The translations under genes and the position numbers were made by a program. Positions 17,501-24,082 of a stretch of 36,380 nucleotides of DNA are shown one piece after another (position 1 is the first letter of the stretch; each line of letters opens with the position of its first letter). Origin of the DNA: Alphaproteobacteria bacterium (lineage in GTDB: Bacteria; Pseudomonadota; Alphaproteobacteria; SHVP01); the NCBI GenBank assembly GCA_009694165.1, contig SHVP01000016.1, forward strand, positions 1-36,380, given 5' to 3'. The notes under the pieces are model-generated. The model was not told where the DNA came from, did not search any database, and worked only from the letters and a program-made list of their open reading frames with translations.

Positions 17501-18661
17501 ATGGCGAAAAAAGCGGCAGATCGATCGCGAGCGATGGTGCGCCTACGGCGCGCGCCCGCCGGTTCGCCGCCGGGAACCCTGCTGGTCGATCCCGCGGCCC
17601 CAGTCCCGACCATCCATTTACTGGCCTATGGCCCGTCCGGCGTCGAGGAGCGCTCCGTCAACAATCCCGACGACCTAGAGCCGCTCCTCGGCGGGCCAAG
17701 CAAAGTGTGGATCAACGTCGATGGGCTCGGCGACGCCGCAACCTTGCGTCGGATCGGCGAGGTGTTCGACCTGCATCCGCTGGCGCTCGAGGATGTCGTC
17801 AACGCCCATCAGCGTGCCAAGGTCGAGGCGTTCGACAAGCACTTGTTTGTGGTCGGCCGCATGCCCGTCGATCCGCAGGCCGGTTCGGCGACCGAACAGC
17901 TCTCGATTTTCGTCGGCGCCAACTACCTGCTGACGTTTCAGGAGCACGCCGGTGACAGCTTCGACCCAATCCGCCAGCGGCTGCGCCAGGGAGCCGGGGC
18001 GATCCGCCAGGAAGGGCCCGACTATCTCGCCTATGCGGTCATTGATGCCGCCATCGACAGCTTCTTTCCGGTTCTTGAACGCTGCGGTGAAGACATCGAT
18101 GCACTGAACGAGGCGATCGTGGCGTCGCCGCAAGTCGGACAAGTTCGCCGTTTGCATTACCTCAAACGCGACCTGATATCGCTGCGCCGGGCGATTTGGC
18201 CGTTGCGGGAAATGGTCAATGCGCTTCTTCGCGAGGAGACGCCGTTGCTCAAGGCGACCGCGCGCTTGCACTTGCGCGATTGCTACGACCACGCCGTCCA
18301 GCTGATGGATGTACTCGAAACCTATCGTGAAATCGCCACCGGCCTCCTCGATCTGTACCTGTCGAGCCAGAGCGCGCGTCTCAACGAGATCATGAAGGTG
18401 CTCACGATCATCGCGACGATTTTCATTCCGCTCAGCTTCCTGGCGAGCCTTTATGGCATGAACTTCGACACGGCATCGCCGTGGAACATGCCCGAGCTGC
18501 ACTGGCGCTACGGCTACGTTCTTGCGCTCGGCATAATGGCGACGGTCGCATTGGGGCTGATGTGGCTGTTTTGGCGACGCGGGTGGCTCAAGAGAGCGGA
18601 CGCCGGTGGTTTTGTCGACCCGGCGGCCGAGCCTGCCCGAATTCGCCCGCGGCGGGACTAA
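17501..18661 (+). CDS. corA: CorA-family magnesium/divalent cation transporter
   Basis: The 386-residue protein has a long cytoplasmic N-terminal domain with the family segments VWINVDGLGD, LHPLALEDVVNAHQRAKVE and LFVVGRMP. A helical stalk follows, then two C-terminal membrane helices. The selectivity motif YGMNF is at the end of the first helix (GMN at 319-321), and the periplasmic loop carries MPELHWRYGY. This points to a pentameric CorA channel rather than a distant ZntB relative. The ATG at 17501 follows GGGAGA. The next gene starts 6 bp after the stop, so the two are coupled. Confidence 0.92.
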   Translation: MAKKAADRSRAMVRLRRAPAGSPPGTLLVDPAAPVPTIHLLAYGPSGVEERSVNNPDDLEPLLGGPSKVWINVDGLGDAATLRRIGEVFDLHPLALEDVVNAHQRAKVEAFDKHLFVVGRMPVDPQAGSATEQLSIFVGANYLLTFQEHAGDSFDPIRQRLRQGAGAIRQEGPDYLAYAVIDAAIDSFFPVLERCGEDIDALNEAIVASPQVGQVRRLHYLKRDLISLRRAIWPLREMVNALLREETPLLKATARLHLRDCYDHAVQLMDVLETYREIATGLLDLYLSSQSARLNEIMKVLTIIATIFIPLSFLASLYGMNFDTASPWNMPELHWRYGYVLALGIMATVALGLMWLFWRRGWLKRADAGGFVDPAAEPARIRPRRD

Positions 18662-18667
18662 GCGACG

Positions 18668-19588
18668 GTGAAATACGTCAACCGTTTTGCGCCGCTCATC
18701 AGCCTGGCCATGTTCGGGGTCGCGCTATGGGTCTTGTCGCGCGAGTTCGGCCACATGCGCTGGGCGGACATCTATCGCGAAGTGACCAACTTCAGCTATG
18801 CGACGATCGCCCTGGCAGTCGTTTTTACGCTTGGCAGCTACGCGTCGCTTACCGCCTACGACCTGCTCGGTTTGCGCCACGTCAACAAGCGAGTGCCGTA
18901 CCGCCGCGTCGGCATCGCCTCTTTCCTCAGCTTCGCGTTCAGCCACAATCTTGGATTTGCCCTGATCACCGGTGGAACGATGCGGATGCGCATCTATATG
19001 GCCTATGGCCTCACCGCGCTGGAAGTCGGGCAGGTGATCGTTCTCTGCGTGGTGGTTTCGACCTTCGGCTTCATCACCATCGCCGCCCTGGCACTGCTGC
19101 TCTTGCCCGACGCGATCGTGGAGACCTCTAATTTTTCGGAGTGGGTGGTCCGCGGCCTGGGGGGCGCGATGATCATGTTGACCGTCGGCTATCTCGGCTA
19201 CGCCCTTTGGCGTCACCGCCCGTTCAAAATCGGCTCGGTCTTGCTGTCGTTGCCCAAGTTCGACGTAACGGTCGGACTGATTATCGTCTCTGCGCTGGAC
19301 ATGGCGCTGGCGTCCGCGGTCCTGTTCGTTCTCCTTCCGGGTGCCGGTATGTCCTATTGGGCGTTCCTTGGCATCTACGTCGTCGCCACGGTGATTGGGA
19401 TTCTTACCCACGTTCCCGGCGGGCTCGGTGTGTTCGAGACGGTTGTCCTGCTGACGACGCCGGGGGGATCGAGCGAGGCGCTGGTCGGTGCGCTGATCGT
19501 TTACCGACTGATCTACTACCTTTTCCCACTGGCGGTCGCCCTACTGCTCCTCATCGGCCACGAGCTTTGGACTCTAAAAAGGGGGTAG
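18668..19588 (+). CDS. YbhN/UPF0104-type membrane protein (lysylphosphatidylglycerol synthase-like membrane domain)
   Basis: The protein has 306 residues from a GTG at 18668. It is highly hydrophobic with about eight membrane helices and matches the flippase-like membrane domain shared by YbhN and MprF. Signposts are SFLSFAFSHNLGFALITGGTMRMRIY near residue 80-105 and THVPGGLGVFETVVL near 240-255. There is no C-terminal GNAT-like aminoacyl transferase domain, so it cannot by itself aminoacylate lipids; a lipid-flipping role is inferred from the family. Its close coupling to corA is of interest. The stop codon lies inside a GC-rich hairpin. Confidence 0.85.
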   Translation: MKYVNRFAPLISLAMFGVALWVLSREFGHMRWADIYREVTNFSYATIALAVVFTLGSYASLTAYDLLGLRHVNKRVPYRRVGIASFLSFAFSHNLGFALITGGTMRMRIYMAYGLTALEVGQVIVLCVVVSTFGFITIAALALLLLPDAIVETSNFSEWVVRGLGGAMIMLTVGYLGYALWRHRPFKIGSVLLSLPKFDVTVGLIIVSALDMALASAVLFVLLPGAGMSYWAFLGIYVVATVIGILTHVPGGLGVFETVVLLTTPGGSSEALVGALIVYRLIYYLFPLAVALLLLIGHELWTLKRG

Positions 19589-19619
19589 GGGGGCTCCGGA
19601 CCCCATCCCCCTATATTTT
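19581..19619 (+). terminator. Possible terminator overlapping the end of the YbhN-like gene
   Basis: GGGGG at 19581-19585 pairs with CCCCC at 19607-19611, and GGGG at 19588-19591 pairs with CCCC at 19601-19604, with a 2x2 mismatch between. The stem is followed by TATATTTTG. It starts inside the gene's last codons, which is unusual, and the internal mismatch lowers confidence. Confidence 0.45.
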
Positions 19620-19696
19620 GTATAGAGCCCTGGATTTTTGTGCATATGTGGCTTAGGGTAGCGGATTAACGCCGGACTTTCGTTTGGCAGAGATGG

Positions 19697-20377
19697 ATGA
19701 CCGACGCGCGCACCGAGCAAGAACCGACGATGGAGGAGATTCTCTCGTCGATTCGCCGGATTGTCTCCGAAGATGAGGCGAAGGGCGAAAAGGCCGCTCC
19801 GGCCAAGCCAACGCCCGCAAAGGGCGAAGCTGGGCCGAAGCCGGCCCCCAAACCGGAAGAGCGACCAAAACTGCAGGCAGTTCCCGAGCCTGCGCCGGAA
19901 CCCGAGCCCGAACCCGAACCACCAGCGGAAGAGGCGGCCCCTAGCCCCGATGAAGACGTTCTCGACCTGACTGAAATGGTGGCCGAGGACGGCAAAGTGG
20001 TGAAACTTAACCCTGACGGCACACCGGCCGAGGCGGCTGCGCCAGAGCCGGAACCCGAACCGCCGCGAATGGCGGCCCGACGGGACGATGACGATGATGA
20101 ACCGGCCCGCCCGGCCGCACCCGGCCGGCGTCGCGACGATCTCCTCGACCGCACGGTAGCGGATGCGACCGCGACCGCGTTCGCACATCTGCAGGCGACA
20201 AACCTTGCCATGCGGGGTCAACCCTTGGGGTCGCCATTGCACACCCTCGAGGAATTGGTCAAGGAACTGCTGCGGCCCATGCTGAAAACCTGGCTCGATC
20301 GCAATCTGCCCCACGTGGTTGAGCGCATGGTCGAGCGCGAAATTTCCAAGCTGGTCAATCGTTCCGACGACAACTGA
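19697..20377 (+). CDS. popZ: PopZ-family polar organizing protein (DUF2497)
   Basis: The 226-residue protein has the signature N-terminal helix PTMEEILSSIRRIVSED, which in PopZ recruits client proteins. A long acidic, proline-rich linker follows (about residues 30-150, with Pro-Glu repeats). The conserved C-terminal multimerization region is LEELVKELLRPMLKTWLDRN, then LPHVVERMVEREISKLV. PopZ forms a condensate at the cell pole and anchors the chromosome origin through ParB in alphaproteobacteria. In many of these genomes it sits directly upstream of valS; here about 3.7 kb with six other genes lies between. The Pro/Glu composition of the linker is a normal property of the family. Confidence 0.93.
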   Translation: MTDARTEQEPTMEEILSSIRRIVSEDEAKGEKAAPAKPTPAKGEAGPKPAPKPEERPKLQAVPEPAPEPEPEPEPPAEEAAPSPDEDVLDLTEMVAEDGKVVKLNPDGTPAEAAAPEPEPEPPRMAARRDDDDDEPARPAAPGRRRDDLLDRTVADATATAFAHLQATNLAMRGQPLGSPLHTLEELVKELLRPMLKTWLDRNLPHVVERMVEREISKLVNRSDDN

Positions 20378-20447
20378 GCGGTCGCCGAAGGCGGGCGGTG
20401 AACCAAAGCACCGTGGCCTAGCCGACAAACATCATGCCCATCACCTA

Positions 20448-20478
20448 TGAAAACTATATCAATCGATATATATATAAT
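20448..20478 (+). promoter_or_regulatory. padR promoter with embedded operator-like inverted repeat
   Basis: A perfect -10 box TATAAT lies at 20473-20478; a weak -35-like TGAAAA is at 20448-20453 (19-bp spacer). Between them is a perfect inverted repeat, TATATC at 20455-20460 and GATATA at 20465-20470, around AATC. The stretch is strikingly AT-rich within GC-rich DNA. A repeat between the promoter boxes and just upstream of a PadR gene fits an autorepression operator. Confidence 0.6.
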
Positions 20479-20502
20479 GGTTACCAATCTTGTGAGGGCG
20501 AT

Positions 20503-21054
20503 ATGGGATGGAACCATTGGCGAAAGCACCTGCGTCATCATCGGCACCACCGCTTCGGCCCATGGGCCTGGGAGGGGCGCTTTTTCGAGCGCGGCGAAAT
20601 TCGGTTGGCCCTGCTTTCGCTGCTGAACGACGGACCCAAGCATGGCTACGAACTGATGAAACAACTCGAGGAGCGCTCGGGCGGCCTGTACCAGGCGTCG
20701 CCCGGTACGATCTATCCACTGCTCCAGCAGCTTCAGGACGAAGACCTGGTGGCGTCGAGCGAGCATGAGGGCGGCAAGCGCACCTACGTGCCCACCGAGG
20801 GTGGCAGCGCCGTCCTTGCCCAGGAGAGCGAAACGATCCGCGGCATGTGGAAGCGGGTCGAGGACGAGGAGTGGGGCAACTGGCAGTCGATCTGGCACCC
20901 GAACGCCAGCGAGGTCATGCGCCCGGCCTTCCGCCTGATGCGGACCGCGTTGACATCGATGACGCGCACGCGCGACCCGGCACGAGCCGACCGCGTCCGC
21001 GACATTCTCCGTCGGGCCGAGGAGGAAATCCGCGCGATGGACGGCCCCCACTAG
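20503..21054 (+). CDS. PadR-family transcriptional regulator with His-rich N-terminus
   Basis: The protein has 183 residues from ATG 20503, chosen because GAGG precedes it at good spacing and the -10 box lies upstream; an ATG at 20434 would put the promoter inside the gene. The winged helix starts at GEIRLALLSLLNDGPKHGYEL (31-51) and includes SPGTIYPLLQQLQDEDLV and EGGKRTYVPTEGG, both typical PadR segments. A long C-terminal helical region follows. Residues 5-17 hold six His (HWRKHLRHHRHH), recalling the His-rich arm of YqjI-type nickel/iron-responsive PadR proteins; metal sensing is an inference. The likely targets are itself and the adjacent O-methyltransferase, which starts 75 bp downstream. 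Confidence 0.9.
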   Translation: MGWNHWRKHLRHHRHHRFGPWAWEGRFFERGEIRLALLSLLNDGPKHGYELMKQLEERSGGLYQASPGTIYPLLQQLQDEDLVASSEHEGGKRTYVPTEGGSAVLAQESETIRGMWKRVEDEEWGNWQSIWHPNASEVMRPAFRLMRTALTSMTRTRDPARADRVRDILRRAEEEIRAMDGPH

Positions 21055-21129
21055 GCGTTGCACGATCGCCTCATCGATCGCCAGCCGCTATCTGCGGAGC
21101 GCGGACTTCACCGCCGGAGGGACGTTGCG

Positions 21130-21757
21130 ATGGATCCGAAGATTAAATTGGTCATCGACGAGTTGGAGCGCCGGACCGCCCTCGAAGGCGAGCGCATGCG
21201 GGCGGTGGTCCGATCAACGTCGATGCATTCGCCCTTGCCGCGGGGCCGCAGAGCGCCGGTCTTCTCAATCTGCTGGTGAGAACCACCGGCGCCAAGCACA
21301 TCGTCGAGGTCGGCACCTCGATCGGCTATACCGCGATCTGGCTCGGCGAAGCGGCGCGCGCCACCGGCGGACGCGTTGTCGGCATGGAGGCGGTCGACGC
21401 CAAGCATCGCCAAGCCGTCGATCACTTGGCTCGCGCCGGCCTGAGCGATGTTGTCGAGGTGAGAAAGGGCGATGCCAAAGCGATCGTCCGCGCCATCGAG
21501 GGGCCGGTCGACGTGGCCTTCATCGACGCCTGGAAGGACGACTACTTCGAATATTTCGATGCGCTAGTGCCCAAGATGCGGGTCGGCGGCTCGATCGTCG
21601 CCGACAACATCACGCGGCCCGAATCGGTCGTCGAACTCCCGAATCGGTCGTCGAACTGATGAAGCTATACCAGGCCCATGTTCGCGCCAAGCCCAACGTC
21701 CGCAGTCATTTTTTACCGATCGGCTCTGGCCTGGAAATGAGCGTACGCACCGGCTAG
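21130..21757 (+). pseudogene. O-methyltransferase (catechol/caffeoyl-CoA type), broken by two lesions
   Basis: Three frames in succession give one complete class I O-methyltransferase. Frame 1 from ATG 21130 (GGAGGG upstream) reads MDPKIKLVIDELERRTALEG. After about 21205 the next frame reads GPINVDAFALAAGPQSAGLL, then IVEVGTSIGYTAIWLGEA (SAM motif I) and VDVAFIDAWKDDYFEYF, with metal-site-like DNITRPESVVEL. A third frame finishes YQAHVRAKPNVRSHFLPIGS with GLEMSVRTG and stop at 21757. The first shift fits one missing G in GCGGTGGT (21201-21210). The second is a 20-bp tandem duplication. Each piece alone is non-functional. It may have been the target of the adjacent PadR. Confidence 0.88.
21618..21657 (+). 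repeat. 20-bp perfect tandem duplication inside the O-methyltransferase
   Basis: The unit CCCGAATCGGTCGTCGAACT occurs twice head to tail (21618-21637 and 21638-21657). Removing one copy restores the reading frame PESVVELMKLYQAHVRAKP and the complete C-terminus of the enzyme. The duplication thus looks recent and is what disrupts the 3' part of the gene. Slipped-strand replication is a plausible origin. Confidence 0.95.
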
Positions 21758-21798
21758 GTGCGGCCCGGTACGGACGTTTGGGTGCCGCTTCCGCCCCT

Positions 21799-22212
21799 CT
21801 AATAGGTCAGGCTAGCCGCGTTGAGCATGCCGACGGCGATCGAGGTGGCGGCCGACGCGATTCCCACGGCGACATTGCCCTCCTTGATCCGTTGCGCCAG
21901 ACCGCGCAGCGCCAGACTCAACAGCGCGAAAACGATGATCTGCACAACCACGGCCACAGCTGCCCAAATCGCCATGTCGACGAACGAGACGCTGTGAGCA
22001 ATGGCGCTCGCCAAGGGCAGCGTGAAGCCGATCATGGCCCCGCCGAGGCCGATCGCTGCGGCCTTGTTGCCCTCTTTGATGAGGGGCCATTCCCTGTGCG
22101 GCGTAATGAGCGTGTAGAGGAACAGAAACAGGGCCTCGGCGAGCAGGGCGGCGGCAAGGTAGGCGATGAAGTTGTCCAGGCCTTGCAGGGACGTTGCGAT
22201 GGTCATCGTCAT
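21799..22212 (-). CDS. DUF350 membrane protein (YjfL-like)
   Basis: The 137-residue protein has about four membrane helices and the two internal repeats typical of DUF350: EALFLFLYTLITPHREWPLIKEGNKAAAIGLGGAMIGFTL, and later LRGLAQRIKEGNVAVGIASAATSIAVGML. Each carries the IKEGN-A-AI/VGI pattern, written here in pieces as seen. The ATG at 22212 (or 22206) follows GGAGAG. It lies 41 bp downstream of the YgiC-like ATP-grasp gene. In E. coli, yjfL, yjfM and yjfC combine the same three families, so this is the membrane part of a conserved but poorly understood module. Confidence 0.9.
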   Translation of the reverse strand: MTMTIATSLQGLDNFIAYLAAALLAEALFLFLYTLITPHREWPLIKEGNKAAAIGLGGAMIGFTLPLASAIAHSVSFVDMAIWAAVAVVVQIIVFALLSLALRGLAQRIKEGNVAVGIASAATSIAVGMLNAASLTY

Positions 22213-22253
22213 TCTCTCCGGCGATCAATCTTAGGGCTGCAGGGAGGCGGCGT

Positions 22254-23378
22254 TCACTCGAAGAAATGGGGGACGAACCGGCTGCTATCGCGCGTAATCG
22301 GGGTCGCGTCCTCGCGGATGCCGATGCCAGCCGGCTGACTCGCGACCACCCACGAGCCGATGACGGGATAGCGCCCATCGAAGGCGGGAAGGGGGACGTA
22401 GCTCTGGTAGACAAATCCTTCCGCGCCGTACTTGCCGTCGGTCTGGTGGGTCACCTCGCCGCGCTCGACGACCGTCAGGTTGGCCCCCTCGCGGCTGAAG
22501 ATTGGTTTCCGCACCATGGCACCATCGATCGAATCAGGGCTGAAGGAGGTGGCCAGCAGATTGGGATGGCCGGCGGCGCGCTCCCACAGAAGCGCCAGCG
22601 CCGCTTTGTTGCTCAGCACCATCTTCCAGGCTGGCTCGATGATTCGCGCCGTGCCGGCGAGAAAATGCTGGCCAAACGCTTCGGAAATTGCCCATTCCCA
22701 TGGGTACAGCTTGAACAAGACCTCGATCGGTCGGGCTTCGAGGTCGACGAAGCGTTGGCCGTTCCAACCGATGTCCTCGATATCGATGCGAGCGGTCGCG
22801 AGGCCCGCCTGCACGGCCGTGTCGCGCATATAGTCGACAGTGCCGCCGTCCTCAAGGTGCCCTTTGACGGCGGCGAAATAGACGGTGGCGCCGGCGAGAC
22901 CGAAGTGCCGCCATGCCTCGATGAGTTTTTCGTGAAGGGAGTTGAACTGGTCGCGCTTGGGCCAATGGGCTTCGAGCCAGTCCCATTGGACGACTGAGGC
23001 CTCGAACAACGCGGTCGGTGTGTCGGCGTTGTATTCGAGCAACTTGGGTGGCGAGGTTCCGTCGTAGCGGAAGTCAAAGCGGCCGTAGAGGTTCTTATCT
23101 CCGGCATTCCAGCTCCGTTCGATGGCCGCACAGGCGTTGGCCGGGATCCGCAGCGCCTCATAGGCGCCCTTACGCACCACCTCGTCGACGAGATCGAGAC
23201 AGAGCTGCTCGATCTCACCGGTTGCCGCCTCGAGTTCGTCGATTTGCGCCACAGAGAAACGGTAACAGGCGGTCTCGTCCCAATAGGGCTCGCCGCCGAT
23301 GGTGTGAAAAACGAAACCGAGATCGTGTTCGACGTGTTCGCGCCAGTCGGCGCGCGCCGGCAGTGTCAGCCGCTCCAC
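22254..23378 (-). CDS. Glutathionylspermidine synthase-like ATP-grasp protein (YgiC/YjfC family)
   Basis: The 374-residue protein matches the C-terminal synthetase part of glutathionylspermidine synthase as found alone in YgiC and YjfC (about 386 residues). Characteristic segments are YGRFDFRYDG, PKLLEYNADTPTALFEASV, WDWLEAHWP, the acidic cluster ARIDIEDIGW and KLYPWEWAISEAFG. Later come VRKPIFSREGANL and SWVVASQPAGIGIREDATPI. The family ligates a peptide carboxylate to an amine using ATP; the real substrate of YgiC-type proteins is unknown. The GTG at 23378 was chosen because homology starts at VERLTLPARADWREH; it lies 4 bp after the DUF1190 stop. In-frame sequence further upstream overlaps that gene and is not homologous. 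Confidence 0.92.
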   Translation of the reverse strand: MERLTLPARADWREHVEHDLGFVFHTIGGEPYWDETACYRFSVAQIDELEAATGEIEQLCLDLVDEVVRKGAYEALRIPANACAAIERSWNAGDKNLYGRFDFRYDGTSPPKLLEYNADTPTALFEASVVQWDWLEAHWPKRDQFNSLHEKLIEAWRHFGLAGATVYFAAVKGHLEDGGTVDYMRDTAVQAGLATARIDIEDIGWNGQRFVDLEARPIEVLFKLYPWEWAISEAFGQHFLAGTARIIEPAWKMVLSNKAALALLWERAAGHPNLLATSFSPDSIDGAMVRKPIFSREGANLTVVERGEVTHQTDGKYGAEGFVYQSYVPLPAFDGRYPVIGSWVVASQPAGIGIREDATPITRDSSRFVPHFFE

Positions 23379-23382
23379 CTCG

Positions 23383-23940
23383 CTAGCTGCCGGCCGAGGA
23401 GTAGGAGCGGGCGCTGGAGCCGAGTCCGCCGCGCTCGACCTGGCCGATCTGCGCAACGGGTGCCGGCCGGAACGCGCCGGCGCTGGCGGTCGCGTTGCCG
23501 AAATTACCGACGCGGTGGAGGCTGGCGTTGGAACCCGCACCGGAGCGCGCGGTGGTCTGGGCCACGGCGCCGCCGTCGCGGTCGCGGTAAACCGGGTAGC
23601 CCTGGGCGCGGTTACCGAGCAAGTTGCCCATCATGTAGCCCGCCATCAGGGGCAGGAAAAAGCTGCCGCCGGAGCTGGTGTCGGTCCGCGTTTCGCAATT
23701 GCCCGCGCCATACCGGGATTCACATTCTTCTTTGCGGGTGAAGCGAGGGCCCTGGTCGACTCGCGCCTGGTCGGCCTCCTTGAACTTGCTCTCGCAAGTC
23801 GCGTCGTCGAAGGCGGTCTTGCATTCGCTCAGGCTGCCGAAGAACTTGGCATCGGTGGGAACGCGGGAATCGTCGCAGGCGGCGAGCGCCAAGCTCGCGC
23901 TACCTAGCAGGACAAGTCTGATGGCAGTGGATTTGCGCAT
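23383..23940 (-). CDS. DUF1190 lipoprotein (YgiB/YjfM family)
   Basis: The 185-residue protein has a lipoprotein signal ending LALAAC (Cys21). The mature part has the DUF1190 pattern of paired cysteines: SECKTAFDDATCESKF, then KEECESRYGAGNCETR. A glycine-rich stretch follows (GGSFFLPLMAGYMMGNLLGNR), then a Ser/Ala/Gly tail. It is the first gene of the DUF1190 - YgiC-like - DUF350 operon, the same partnership as ygiB-ygiC and yjfM-yjfC in E. coli. It is probably anchored in the envelope. Function is unknown. It is divergent from valS across about 140 bp. Confidence 0.92.
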   Translation of the reverse strand: MRKSTAIRLVLLGSASLALAACDDSRVPTDAKFFGSLSECKTAFDDATCESKFKEADQARVDQGPRFTRKEECESRYGAGNCETRTDTSSGGSFFLPLMAGYMMGNLLGNRAQGYPVYRDRDGGAVAQTTARSGAGSNASLHRVGNFGNATASAGAFRPAPVAQIGQVERGGLGSSARSYSSAGS

Positions 23941-24082
23941 GGATATTATGTTCTCCTATAGGGTCAACATGGCGGCTTGTCGGTCGTTTTTCAAGAGATT
24001 TAGCACCCGGCCGGACTGCGCGGCGCCGTCTGCTTTGCTATAACGGCGGCCCGGCCATGTGATCGGCCGCGTAGAAAGTCCG

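Noticed and set aside
19860..20070. Pro-Glu tandem codon repeats as a possible mobile or satellite repeat
   Set aside because: They encode the acidic, proline-rich linker that PopZ proteins normally have, so they are part of the gene rather than a separate repeat.
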